Assembly (NCBI RefSeq): GCF_014695775.1
Contig: NZ_JACJOX010000030.1
Coordinates: 62,001 to 126,000, forward strand
Source of the DNA: Leptolyngbya sp. FACHB-60
Lineage (GTDB): Bacteria; Cyanobacteriota; Cyanobacteriia; Phormidesmidales; Phormidesmidaceae
DNA length: 64,000 bases
Direction of reading: 5' to 3'
Position numbers and translations under genes: made by a program
Notes under the pieces: generated by a model
Told to the model about the DNA's origin: nothing
Databases searched by the model: none
What the model saw: only the letters and a program-made list of their open reading frames with translations
Part shown: positions 26,277 through 35,071 of the stretch, piece by piece
Numbering within the stretch: the stretch's first letter is position 1
Layout of the letters: every line of letters begins with the position of its first letter

Positions 26277-27536
26277 ATGCGGGCAAGGGCAATTCGAGAA
26301 GGATCGGTGGGACTGTTAATTCTCATAGCGGTAGGGCTGTTTGCCGGTCTGGTGCTGTGGCTGCGGGGGCTAAACCCAGGCAAACAGACCTACCGAGCCA
26401 CTATTGTGTTTGACAACACTCTGGGCATGCAGGAGGGCACCAGCGTGCGCTACCGGGGAGTGCCCGTAGGGCAGGTGTTGAGGATTATGCCTACTACCAA
26501 TGCTGTAGACGTGGCGGTGGAAATTGGCAGCAGCGAGCTGCGTATTCCCCGCGATGCCGTGGTTATGGTCAACCAGTCGGGGCTGATTGGCGATACCACC
26601 ATCGACATTACTCCCCAGCGGCGGCTGAGTGAGCAAGAGCTAGCTGTCGACCCAAGGGGGAAGAGCTGTCTCGGACAGATGGTTATCTGTGATGGCGATC
26701 GCCTCAACGGTCAAGTGGGAGCCAGCTACGAGTCACTGCTTCTCTCGGCCGAAAGGCTCGCCAATGCCTTTGCCGATCCAGAGCTGATTGCCGACCTCAA
26801 AGTTACCCTCAACAATGCCACCACCCTGACCGAGAGCGCCAGCCTGCTGTCAACGGAGCTGATTGTGCTGTCGCGGCAGCTACAGACCGACCTAAGGCCA
26901 TTGATGGCTTCAGCCAACCGGGCCACTGACAATGTCAGCAGCGCCGCCGCCCAGTTTCAAATTACCGGCACTGAGCTCAACCGTCTGGTGGTCACTAACC
27001 GGGGCACCCTGGTGAATACCCTCAGCAATCTCGATCGCAGCGCCACCCAAATTCAGTCCATTACCACCACCCTCAGTCCGGCCTTTCAGGAGGGCCAATT
27101 TATTGCCAACCTTGAGCGCCTCTCCGCCGATGCCGCTGTGGCTGCCGCCGATATTCGCTCGATCACAGGCACCTTCAACAGCGCTGAAAACTTGGTCATG
27201 CTCCAGCAAACCCTAGATTCGGCCCGCAACGTCTTTCAAAGCGCCCACAAGGTGATGGCCGACGTGGATGAGCTGACCGGTGACCCGGTTCTGCGTCGCA
27301 ACCTGCGCGATTTGATCAACGGGCTCAATAGTCTAGTATCGCTGACCAACCAGCTAGAGCAGGCCAGCCAGGTGGCTGGGTCGCTCACCCCTGCCGCTGG
27401 TGCCCAGGTTGAGCGGGTCACCTTTACCCCCATACCGGCTCCGCCACCGCCTACTGGGACTGGCCCTACCCCGGTGACTATTACCCACCAGGGGCAGACC
27501 TATCGGCTCGACGTGCATTCAATTCAGCCCCGTTAG
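26277..27536 (+). CDS. MlaD-family MCE-domain substrate-binding protein
   Basis: The 419-residue protein has one N-terminal membrane anchor (about 10-29), an MCE domain (about 38-115: FDNTLGMQEGTSVRYRGVPV, GLIGDTTIDITP), a long helical stretch rich in Asn/Thr/Ser/Leu that is probably coiled coil (about 150-370) and a Pro-rich tail. In plants the counterpart is TGD2, in E. coli MlaD. It would form a ring in the periplasm or at the thylakoid/envelope junction and carry lipids for the ATPase encoded just upstream. Confidence 0.92.
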   Translation: MRARAIREGSVGLLILIAVGLFAGLVLWLRGLNPGKQTYRATIVFDNTLGMQEGTSVRYRGVPVGQVLRIMPTTNAVDVAVEIGSSELRIPRDAVVMVNQSGLIGDTTIDITPQRRLSEQELAVDPRGKSCLGQMVICDGDRLNGQVGASYESLLLSAERLANAFADPELIADLKVTLNNATTLTESASLLSTELIVLSRQLQTDLRPLMASANRATDNVSSAAAQFQITGTELNRLVVTNRGTLVNTLSNLDRSATQIQSITTTLSPAFQEGQFIANLERLSADAAVAAADIRSITGTFNSAENLVMLQQTLDSARNVFQSAHKVMADVDELTGDPVLRRNLRDLINGLNSLVSLTNQLEQASQVAGSLTPAAGAQVERVTFTPIPAPPPPTGTGPTPVTITHQGQTYRLDVHSIQPR

Positions 27537-27556
27537 GACCGTTGCCCCAACACGTT

Positions 27557-28042
27557 ATGACCCAGGCCAATACATCCCTAGAAACCAACGATTTCTTTCA
27601 GTTTGAGGCTGACTTTGTGGAGTCGCTGCGCTGCATTCCCATGCAGGTGCGACTCAAGCTCGACACCTGTGGCGTCAAGCTCAAGCTAGAGCATTGGCAT
27701 CGGTTTAGCGAGGCCGATCGCGAACAACTCACCCAGCTCCAGTGCAGCGATCGCGACTCTACGGTGGCCTATACCGCCTACGTGCAGACGCTGGTGCACC
27801 GCGTTCAGGGCACCCCCGCCTCTACCCTCGCCATCGACCCCCAACCTCCCTGGCACAATGGGGAGGTCATCCCCGAAGATGTGCAGGCGCAGGCGCAGGT
27901 GCTGGGGGCTGAAATTGGGCTGGAGCAGTGGCGATCGCTGCGGCCCCTGCAACGCTTCGCTCTAATTAAGCTCAGCCGCCCTAGCCACGAAAACCGCAAT
28001 TTTTATCCCGCCCTGGTGGAATTTGGGCTAGTGTCTCTGTAG
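27557..28042 (+). CDS. narM: Nitrate reductase-associated protein NarM
   Basis: The 161-residue soluble protein matches the cyanobacterial nitrate reductase-associated family: FFQFEADFVESLRCIPMQVR followed by LKLDTCGVKLKLEHWHRF near the N-terminus. In cyanobacteria NarM is needed for active ferredoxin-nitrate reductase NarB; its mechanism is not settled. narB is not in the window, so this narM is separated from it, or narB lies elsewhere. The ATG at 27557 is preferred to a TTG five codons upstream. It begins 20 bases after the MCE gene and may share its transcript. Confidence 0.85.
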   Translation: MTQANTSLETNDFFQFEADFVESLRCIPMQVRLKLDTCGVKLKLEHWHRFSEADREQLTQLQCSDRDSTVAYTAYVQTLVHRVQGTPASTLAIDPQPPWHNGEVIPEDVQAQAQVLGAEIGLEQWRSLRPLQRFALIKLSRPSHENRNFYPALVEFGLVSL

Positions 28043-28108
28043 CAACCGGGGGAGGCGGCTTTAGTCTTCCGACGGTAGTTCAGATGTAGTCCTCACCCCC
28101 CTAGGCTC

Positions 28109-29302
28109 ATGGTCACCCTGCAAACCAGCCCCACGACACCGACTCACGATCAGCTCCAGACTACGCGGCAGCGCATTGACACCTACGTACAAACGATTGC
28201 CGCCCGTCCCGACCGGCGAGATGGCGCTTTTCCCTACTACCTGTTTCACGAGGCCAACACCCCAATTAAGGGCACCGTCTTGATGTTCCACGGGTTCAGT
28301 GCCAAACCCCACCAGATGTCGCGTCTGGCCGACTATCTGTTTCGCAATGGCTTCAATGTTTATCAGGCGACGCTGGCGGGCCATGCCTATATCAATCCCG
28401 ACCAAAACTGGCCCCAGGTTGACCTCAAACCCGAAATTTTGGTTCCCCTACGGAAAAAAGTCAGCGCCGACCCGGTGCTGCAACACTTTCTTGCCAACCT
28501 GGCGGCCTCGGGCGAGGGTGCCACCACCCCGACCCCTGTACAGATGGTTGGGCTGATGGCCCGCCTTAGCAAGCTAGAACCCCGCCTGCTGGATATTATT
28601 GCGGCGATCGAGCGCGAAAACGACCCTGACTTTGACCGCTATTTTGTATCGTCTCACCTGGCCTACCTAAGCGACGCCCAGGCTCGCCTGGCCGAGCTAG
28701 AGGCGCTACCTGGCCCCATCTATACAGTGGGCCTATCTGTTGGTGGAGCCGTGGCCCTGGCCCTGGGGGCCAAAAACCCCCAGCGAGTTGCCAAAGTGGT
28801 GGCCTTTGCGCCGCTGCTAGAGGTGTATGGCGGAGAAACCCGCGAGCGCTACATCAACCTAGCTGGCCCGTTGGATGTCAAAGAATTTGGTTGGGATGAA
28901 CTACGGTTTCCGTTGGGCTGTTTTACGGCCGCCAATCGGTTTGGTTCGTTTGTGCAAAGTAAAGACAACGTTGCAGCCCTGCGCTCCCAGCCAACGCTGA
29001 TGATTTTGACCGAAAACGAAGATGCCGCTGACCTACGAACCAACCAAAAATTTGCGCAGTCTCTCAGTCAGCCCTCAATGTTCAAGCGCTACGACAACCA
29101 CTACCTGTACACTTTCCCCAGCGAGGCCTTGGTACCCCATCCGATGGTTGACCCGCTAGAGGTGAGCCAAAACATGAGCAACGAATACTGGAAGCCTATG
29201 TATCAGGAGACCTTTCGCTTTTTGACCCAAACCGAGTTTAAGAGCCGCAGCTTAGCGCAGATTAACAAAGTGTCAGACCTACCGGCTGTACTGCCAATTT
29301 AA
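28109..29302 (+). CDS. Alpha/beta hydrolase
   Basis: The 397-residue protein has the oxyanion strand MFHGFSAKP (about 59-67), a nucleophile elbow GLSVGG with Ser210, and a late HYLYTFPSEALVPHPMVDP region that may supply the catalytic His. An insertion of about 100 residues between the oxyanion and elbow parts forms a lid. There is no signal peptide, so it is cytosolic. The substrate is unknown; esterase or lipase activity is the generic expectation. It converges with dut through a shared hairpin. Confidence 0.85.
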   Translation: MVTLQTSPTTPTHDQLQTTRQRIDTYVQTIAARPDRRDGAFPYYLFHEANTPIKGTVLMFHGFSAKPHQMSRLADYLFRNGFNVYQATLAGHAYINPDQNWPQVDLKPEILVPLRKKVSADPVLQHFLANLAASGEGATTPTPVQMVGLMARLSKLEPRLLDIIAAIERENDPDFDRYFVSSHLAYLSDAQARLAELEALPGPIYTVGLSVGGAVALALGAKNPQRVAKVVAFAPLLEVYGGETRERYINLAGPLDVKEFGWDELRFPLGCFTAANRFGSFVQSKDNVAALRSQPTLMILTENEDAADLRTNQKFAQSLSQPSMFKRYDNHYLYTFPSEALVPHPMVDPLEVSQNMSNEYWKPMYQETFRFLTQTEFKSRSLAQINKVSDLPAVLPI

Positions 29303-29323
29303 CTCTATTGAGTCGATCTAGCG

Positions 29324-29357
29324 ATGACCTGACTGTTTTCTAAAACAATCAGGTCAT
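29324..29357. terminator. Bidirectional terminator hairpin overlapping the dut stop codon
   Basis: ATGACCTGACTGTTTT (29324-29339) and AAAACAATCAGGTCAT (29342-29357) pair with a single mismatch. A T run on each strand makes it usable in both directions between two converging genes. The dut stop codon (29354-29356 on the minus strand) is inside the arm. Confidence 0.8.
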
Positions 29358-29785
29358 GACATTCCCGTTGAGCCAAATCCTTGCGGGCCTCTTAGGGTTT
29401 GAGTTAGCTCATTGGTTTCTTCAATTTCAACTCGAAGTACTGGTTTAATAACCATTTGAGCAATTTTCATGCCCTTGGTGACCTGAAAGGCTTGCCTGCC
29501 ATGGTTAATTAAAATTACGCCAATTTCGCCTCGATACCCTTCATCAATCGTGCCTGGGGTATTGAGCACTGTCACCGAGTGCTTCAGCGCTAACCCGCTT
29601 CGAGGACGTATTTGAGCTTCAGTGCCTTGGGGTAGCGCGATCGCGATTCCAGTGTGGACGAGAGCGGCATCACCAGCAGCAATTTCTACGTCGTCAATGG
29701 AGTAGAGATCCAGCCCAGCATCTCCTGGATGAGCATAGGACGGAAGAATGGCTAAGTCATGGATTTTTCTGATTTTGAGCTTCAT
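29354..29785 (-). CDS. dut: dUTP diphosphatase
   Basis: This trimeric enzyme hydrolyses dUTP to dUMP and pyrophosphate, keeping uracil out of DNA and supplying dTMP synthesis. All five family motifs are present in 143 residues: [46 protein letters not shown] and the C-terminal [10 protein letters not shown] that closes over the active site. It is the most downstream gene of a minus-strand run but is separated by 83 bases from the YhhQ-like gene. Confidence 0.96.
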   Translation of the reverse strand: MKLKIRKIHDLAILPSYAHPGDAGLDLYSIDDVEIAAGDAALVHTGIAIALPQGTEAQIRPRSGLALKHSVTVLNTPGTIDEGYRGEIGVILINHGRQAFQVTKGMKIAQMVIKPVLRVEIEETNELTQTLRGPQGFGSTGMS

Positions 29786-29868
29786 TTTTAGACCAAGTCA
29801 CTATGCCTGGAGCTACCAGCAATGGTTTATAGGAAAAATTCTTGTAGAGGTACAATCCTAGAGAAAAA

Positions 29869-30705
29869 TCATCGGGAACCATCGGTTAGTTTTGCCCTAG
29901 GCGGCTCAGGCGAAGGTGCTTTGATTTCGGCAATGGGAGATTCTAACCCCAAATAGTTTGATAGCCAAAATACGCTTAGGTAAAACGGCCCTGTGTCGAG
30001 CAAGGCGGCTACTAGCTTAAACAAGTAGCCATAGCCTATAAAGCGAATGAGCTGCGGCCACAGCTCTTGGCTTGCATCGATGGGCAGCGCTCCGGCGAGA
30101 AAGTGGGTAATCAGCACTACGGCGGTGGTATCGACCAGTTGGCTAACCAGGGTGGATCCGTTGTTGCGTAGCCACAGATGCTTACCGTTGGTCAGCTCCT
30201 TCCAGAAGTGAAACAGGTAGACATCGACAAATTGGGCCATTAGATAGGCCAGCATGGAGGCTGTTACCGCCCCAAAGGTGAGATTGCGAATCTCGAAGAA
30301 GACTGGCAGTCGCCCGGCGGCATCGCGCAATAGCTCGCCCGTGGCTGGGTCGGTGGCCTCAAGCCCTGGCAGCACGCCCCCCAGCCAAACAATAAACAGC
30401 ACCCACAGATTGAGCAACAGCCCTACCCAGACCACCTGATTAGCCCGCTCTTTGCCATAGAGTTCTGAGATCAGGTCGGTGCAGAGAAAGGTCAGGGGGT
30501 AGGGCAGCACCCCTACCGCCACGGTGACGGCAAAATCGCCCCAGGTGAATATGTTAATGAACCGGCTAATGCCCAGAATGTTGAGCATCCCTAGGGTGCC
30601 AAGGAACAGCCCTCCCAGCACCAAAAACACGGCTTCTCGGCGGGCTTGCAGATGTTCCGGTACGGGGCCATAGACCGCCGCAGATACTGAGGGCGCTTTT
30701 TCCAT
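29869..30705 (-). CDS. yhhQ: Queuosine-precursor transporter, YhhQ family
   Basis: The 278-residue membrane protein has about six hydrophobic segments and family motifs including FLCTDLISELYGKERANQVV and FWKELTNGKHLWLRNNGSTL. YhhQ-family proteins import queuosine precursors such as preQ0/preQ1 for tRNA modification. The central loop is longer than usual (EATDPATGELLRDAAGRL). No queuosine synthesis gene is nearby, so the substrate is inferred only from the family. It lies 70 bases downstream of fmt, which makes a translation-related unit plausible. Confidence 0.87.
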   Translation of the reverse strand: MEKAPSVSAAVYGPVPEHLQARREAVFLVLGGLFLGTLGMLNILGISRFINIFTWGDFAVTVAVGVLPYPLTFLCTDLISELYGKERANQVVWVGLLLNLWVLFIVWLGGVLPGLEATDPATGELLRDAAGRLPVFFEIRNLTFGAVTASMLAYLMAQFVDVYLFHFWKELTNGKHLWLRNNGSTLVSQLVDTTAVVLITHFLAGALPIDASQELWPQLIRFIGYGYLFKLVAALLDTGPFYLSVFWLSNYLGLESPIAEIKAPSPEPPRAKLTDGSR

Positions 30706-30775
30706 CGATCGTTATCTCTGCGGAGAGGATGGCCAAATAGATCTAGCTGACTACATAGAGTTTGAGGCGGTTGGC

Positions 30776-31783
30776 CTAGCCGAGGGATTCGCCAATTTGT
30801 AGGCGGCTGCCATTGACGAAATCGCCCCCTACCTGAGCCTGTTTGCCGCTGGGTTTGACCTGGCGCAGCAGCAGCAGCCCGTCGCCGGTCTGCACCAGGG
30901 GGCCTTGACCCTTGAGCAATCCCACGATGGTGCCGGGGGGAGAAGTGTGCTGGATGGCTTCAGCGATCGCTGCCTCCCCCGCCTCCCGCATGGCCACCAA
31001 ATCTGACGGCAGTTCTGCCCAGTAAGGTTCTCCTAGGGGAACCGTAGACATGACCTTGAGCGGCTGCCCGCGAAAGGTCGTGACGCAGTTGGGGTAGAAG
31101 CCGCGTACCTGGTTGTGAATTGCGATCGCAGTCTTCCCCCAGTCCAGCTCAAAATCGTCTTTTTGAATCAGGGGCGCGTAGGTGGCCAGGGCCTCATCCT
31201 GGGGTACTGGGCTGAGCACCTCAGCCGCCAAGCCGTGCAGGGTTTCTACCAGCAAACCGGCGCACTGTTGAGCCAGGGCTGTCGCCACCTCCCCAGCGGT
31301 ATCGAGCAGACCAATGGGCAAGGTTGACTTGAGCAGCATGTCGCCGGTATCCATGCCCAGGTTCATCAGCATAGTGGTCATGCCGGTGACGGTGTCGCCG
31401 TTGACGATACACCACTGAATTGGGGCGGCTCCCCGGTAGGCGGGTAGTAGCGAGCCGTGGCCGTTGATGCAGCCCAGCCGAGGCATATCCAAAATGCGTT
31501 GGGAGAGCAGTTGACCGTAGGCCACTACCACAAAGGCATCGGCCTGGATGGCTTCTAGGGCGGTCAGGGTCGGCTCATCTTTTTTGATGCGGGTGGGTTG
31601 CAGGACTGGACAGTTGGCCTGGAGGGCGATCTGTTTTACAGGCGAAGCATCTACCTGACTCCCCCTGCCCCGGCGGCGATCGGGCTGAGTAACAACGGCG
31701 GCCACCTCAAACCCTGGCTCGGCCAGCAGCCGCTGGAGGCTGGGCACAGCAAAGTGAGGGGTTCCAAAAAATACAAGTCGCAT
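30776..31783 (-). CDS. fmt: Methionyl-tRNA formyltransferase
   Basis: Fmt formylates the initiator methionyl-tRNA with 10-formyltetrahydrofolate. The 335-residue protein shows the N-terminal [16 protein letters not shown], the active-site segment [19 protein letters not shown] with the catalytic Asn and His, and MDTGDML, then the C-terminal OB-like domain (about 205-330). It begins only 3 bases after the OmpA-like gene, so the two are almost certainly cotranscribed. Confidence 0.95.
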   Translation of the reverse strand: MRLVFFGTPHFAVPSLQRLLAEPGFEVAAVVTQPDRRRGRGSQVDASPVKQIALQANCPVLQPTRIKKDEPTLTALEAIQADAFVVVAYGQLLSQRILDMPRLGCINGHGSLLPAYRGAAPIQWCIVNGDTVTGMTTMLMNLGMDTGDMLLKSTLPIGLLDTAGEVATALAQQCAGLLVETLHGLAAEVLSPVPQDEALATYAPLIQKDDFELDWGKTAIAIHNQVRGFYPNCVTTFRGQPLKVMSTVPLGEPYWAELPSDLVAMREAGEAAIAEAIQHTSPPGTIVGLLKGQGPLVQTGDGLLLLRQVKPSGKQAQVGGDFVNGSRLQIGESLG

Positions 31784-31786
31784 TGG

Positions 31787-32839
31787 TTAGTTACCTGGCA
31801 CGATGCCGATTTCAACCCGCTGGTTGCGCTGCTGGTCGGCGGGGGTGGTGCCCACAGCTGTGGGCCGGGTTTGACCATAGCCCACCGGCACCCAGCGAAT
31901 ACCTGAGCCCTCTAGCTGAGGGCTCAGGTATTGCTGCACCGCCACGGCCTGTTGCAGGGTGAGCTGACTGGCCAGGTCAGGGGATGACGCACCGTCGGTA
32001 TGACTGCCCACTAGCAGGGTCGCGGCCCCGTAGCGGCGCAGATCGGAGGCAATGCTGTCGAGCAGCTGCTGACCAGAGGGAGTGAGAATGCTGCTGCCCG
32101 GAGCAAAGAGCAGGGCGCTGGGCAATACGACGCGATCGCGCACCAGCGGAAAGCGCGGCTCCTGGTAAGGCACCCGAGCCGCTGGTGCTGTCTCATCTGT
32201 TCCAGCTTCAGGCGGTGGCTCAGGCGCTGGAGTCTTTGCCGCAGAAGCTTGGGGTGCGCCCCTGGGTACAGTTTCGGCACCGAGTCGCTGATCAAGACGC
32301 TGTAGGCGATCTTCAAGCGTACCGGTGGGCGTAGCACCCAGGCTGGTTTCTAGCTCGCTCAGGCGGGCATTAAGGCCAGCTAGATCTTGGCGCAGGGCGG
32401 TGAGGTCGGTTTGAATGCGATCGCGCTCAGCCTCAGGTACAGGCGGTGAAGCCTCTGGTGCAGCCGTGACGCCAGAAGCTTCTGATGGGGAAGCCTCTGG
32501 TGCCGGAGCCACCTCATCGACAACCCCGTCAACTGGGCCATCGCTCTGCCACCAGCTAGGCAGCTGCCGCAGCTTGCGCCCGGTCTGACTGCCCTGGCGC
32601 AGGATCACTTCCGTCAGCGGCGGGTCGGGATTACGGGAGGGCATCGCTTGGGCCACCAGCATACCCACCAGCCAGCCCAAGCTGACCCCGGCACCCAAAA
32701 TAATCAGGCGCACCACCACAGTCCACAGCGCATGCAGCCCCGCCCAAGGTCGAGACTTGGGCGCAGGCAGTGGGGCAGAGCGGGGAGCTGCCGGAGCAGG
32801 GTCTGAGGGCAACGGTGGCAGATCAGGGGAATCAGCCAT
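31787..32839 (-). CDS. OmpA/MotB-type peptidoglycan-binding membrane protein
   Basis: The 350-residue protein has a cytosolic Pro/Ala-rich start, one membrane segment (about 38-66), a Glu/Pro/Ala-rich stretch with a short coiled coil (RQDLAGLNARLSELETSL) and a C-terminal OmpA-like domain (about 235-348: LLFAPGSSILTPSGQQLLD, VGSHTDGASSPDLASQLTLQ, GYGQTRPTAVG, NQRVEI). It probably ties the inner membrane to peptidoglycan. The Asp/Arg ligands for diaminopimelate appear present. It is the third gene of a run DUF3038, DUF4335, OmpA-like, fmt. Confidence 0.88.
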   Translation of the reverse strand: MADSPDLPPLPSDPAPAAPRSAPLPAPKSRPWAGLHALWTVVVRLIILGAGVSLGWLVGMLVAQAMPSRNPDPPLTEVILRQGSQTGRKLRQLPSWWQSDGPVDGVVDEVAPAPEASPSEASGVTAAPEASPPVPEAERDRIQTDLTALRQDLAGLNARLSELETSLGATPTGTLEDRLQRLDQRLGAETVPRGAPQASAAKTPAPEPPPEAGTDETAPAARVPYQEPRFPLVRDRVVLPSALLFAPGSSILTPSGQQLLDSIASDLRRYGAATLLVGSHTDGASSPDLASQLTLQQAVAVQQYLSPQLEGSGIRWVPVGYGQTRPTAVGTTPADQQRNQRVEIGIVPGN

Positions 32840-32903
32840 GACGCGATCGGGCTAGAAACATTGGGCCAGCATTATAAGGGCATCGGCAGCGCTAGGAGCG
32901 GAG

Positions 32904-34307
32904 CTATTGGGGCCAGCCATCCCAGGGGTTGACCTCTAGCACCCCCCTCTCGGTAAACACCACCTGAAAGTCAGCCTGATTAGCGGTGCTGTCGGCCGCA
33001 GTAACCAAATTGGGCAGGGGGGTCTCATTTGCCAACAGGCCAGCAGCAGCGTTCACAGGCTCATAGCCCACCACCTCGCCCGCCTCGGTCAAGCGCACCC
33101 GAAACCGCAGGTCTTCATTGGCCGACAGGGGCTCTAGCTCAGCCAAAATGCTGTCGTAAAGGTCGCTGTTGAGTTCGCGAATGCGATCGCCGTCGGTCAC
33201 CTTATCCTCTAAAGTTGGCAGTTCAGCCGCATCGGCCTCAGACGTATCGGCCTCAGACGCATCAGCCTCCGTCGGGGTCTCTGTCGACTCTAACCGCACT
33301 TCCCCGTCAGGGGTAAAGGTTGCAACAAACTGGGCCACGCGCTCCCGCACCGGCTCTGCGCCTGCTACGGGCACAAAGGTGAGCTGGGGCAGCGGAGTAT
33401 TATCGACCTCTTCGAGCGCCAGATCGTTCTCGTATTGGTATCCCAAAATATCGCCGTCTTCAGAAACGGCCATGCGATAGGCCAGGTCGCCGCTGGGTCG
33501 CGGCGCATCGGCCCAGGCCTCCTGCAACCGCTGGGTCACGTCAGACTGCAACAGGGCAATGGTGGCCGCGTCGGTAATCGCTGGGGCACCCTCCAGGCGG
33601 TCTAGGCCATCGCCATCAGAAGCGACCGCCGCGCCAGTTTCACCGTCGGCTCTGGGGGGATCTCCCGGCACCGCGCTGGCTGCCGCTGGGGCTGAGGCCT
33701 CAGATTCTGGGCGAGTGGGCTCAAATTCGGGCAGGGGCACAAAGAACAGGGCCAATCCGGCGGCAGCCAGGGCTGCTGCTCCCAGGGCTGCGGGGGCTGC
33801 CCGCTTCGTCATGGGTTCGGTGGGCCGCACCAGTCGCCGCGACACCGCCTGAAACTGGGCCTTCATGTCGGGCAGCGTTTGAGTATCAGCCAGTAGCTGG
33901 TCAACCGCTTCCATCAGGTCATAGAACTGCACTGTGGTGAGCTGGATATCTAGCGGCGGCAGTGCGTTGACATCGTTGATGGGCTCGCCTAGGGGGCGCT
34001 GCTGCACAATTAGATGGTGGTGGTAGGGGAGATCGCCTGGCTTGATCTCCACCATGGGTGGCGCTGCCCCCGTCGCCCTGGGGTAGGGCACGCCGCTGAG
34101 CAACTGCTGACCGTAGCGGCTTACAGCGGCCACTAAACTGTCTAAAAATTCGCGCCCCCCGGTCAGGGTGGTATCGGTGGCACCGGGCAGGTGGCACTCG
34201 GCATTCATCAGCACCGCCAAGGGCGACAGGGGGTCGTTGGCGTCAGCGCTGAGCCCCTCCAAAACCAGGTTGCAGTGGGGCAAGGTGTATTGCCGTTGAA
34301 CGGTCAT
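32904..34307 (-). CDS. DUF4335-type cyanobacterial protein
   Basis: The 467-residue protein opens with QRQYTLPHCNLVLEGL, the hallmark of DUF4335 proteins, which are restricted to cyanobacteria. A hydrophobic segment (ALGAAALAAAGLALFFVPLP, about 173-192) separates a cytosolic domain from an acidic Ala/Glu/Asp-rich part that holds two similar beta-rich blocks (DILGYQYENDLALEEVDNTP and EVVGYEPVNAAAGLLANETP), a probable internal duplication. Its start overlaps the stop of the DUF3038 gene by 4 bases (ATGA), so the two are translationally coupled and probably work together. Function unknown. Confidence 0.88.
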   Translation of the reverse strand: MTVQRQYTLPHCNLVLEGLSADANDPLSPLAVLMNAECHLPGATDTTLTGGREFLDSLVAAVSRYGQQLLSGVPYPRATGAAPPMVEIKPGDLPYHHHLIVQQRPLGEPINDVNALPPLDIQLTTVQFYDLMEAVDQLLADTQTLPDMKAQFQAVSRRLVRPTEPMTKRAAPAALGAAALAAAGLALFFVPLPEFEPTRPESEASAPAAASAVPGDPPRADGETGAAVASDGDGLDRLEGAPAITDAATIALLQSDVTQRLQEAWADAPRPSGDLAYRMAVSEDGDILGYQYENDLALEEVDNTPLPQLTFVPVAGAEPVRERVAQFVATFTPDGEVRLESTETPTEADASEADTSEADAAELPTLEDKVTDGDRIRELNSDLYDSILAELEPLSANEDLRFRVRLTEAGEVVGYEPVNAAAGLLANETPLPNLVTAADSTANQADFQVVFTERGVLEVNPWDGWPQ

Positions 34308-34909
34308 GATACTTCTCCGTCAAACAGGCTATTCCACAGACGCTGGGGGCCGAGCACCCCAGCACAAAGCAACAGTTCTTGCAAAAGCTCAAGGGCCAGC
34401 TCGTCAAGTTTTTCGTCGCTGCTGTAGGCAATCACCCCGGCCCGGCGCGGGTTCATGCGGGCGCGAAAATGGCTGCGAAAGCGGCTCAGGTAGTCGGCCA
34501 AGCGAAAATGGTGCTCGGGGGAGAGCTGTTTGTCGGCCAATTGCTGATAGCCCACCAGCAGCTGGCGCACCACCACCGTCAACCGCCGCGCCAGGGTGCA
34601 AATAATGATCACCAGGGCTTTGGCCTCTTCAATATCTAGAGGCCGCCGCTGACTGTACCGGCGCATGGGGTTAGTGCCCCGCAGCAACCACAGATGCACC
34701 CGGCCTTTGACCAAGCCCTCTAAGCCAAGGTCGCGGACGGTGCCCAACATGGCTTCGCCACCCCCGAGGTCGAGGGCCTCAATGGCGAGCAGCAGCAGGT
34801 CAATCTGAATGCGTGCCCGACGAGGGCATTCATCGCTGGGCAGCCCTGGGTTAACAAGGGTGTCGAGCACTAGGGGCGGCTGGGGAGCGGGCGGGCTATC
34901 TACTGGCAT
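34304..34909 (-). CDS. DUF3038-type cyanobacterial protein
   Basis: The 201-residue, mainly helical protein carries the DUF3038 pattern (RRARIQIDLLLLAIEALDLG, RGTNPMRRYSQRRPLDIEEA). The family is cyanobacterial and commonly sits beside DUF4335, as here, with a 4-base overlap. No signal peptide or membrane segment is seen. Its role is unknown; the constant partnership with the membrane-bound DUF4335 protein and, in this genome, with an OmpA-like gene suggests an envelope-related task (inference). Confidence 0.88.
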   Translation of the reverse strand: MPVDSPPAPQPPLVLDTLVNPGLPSDECPRRARIQIDLLLLAIEALDLGGGEAMLGTVRDLGLEGLVKGRVHLWLLRGTNPMRRYSQRRPLDIEEAKALVIIICTLARRLTVVVRQLLVGYQQLADKQLSPEHHFRLADYLSRFRSHFRARMNPRRAGVIAYSSDEKLDELALELLQELLLCAGVLGPQRLWNSLFDGEVS

Positions 34910-35071
34910 TCAGCTCTAGGGTTAATACGAACAGCATTCTATCAAAACACAGTCAGGCTCTGACCGTCCGGAGAAATTGCCGAACACAGCCTTTGAAAGG
35001 GGCGTTTATGGTAACTCATGCAGCGGTCAGGGCAATAACCGGCCTCTGACAGAAAGCCCAATCATTACCTA

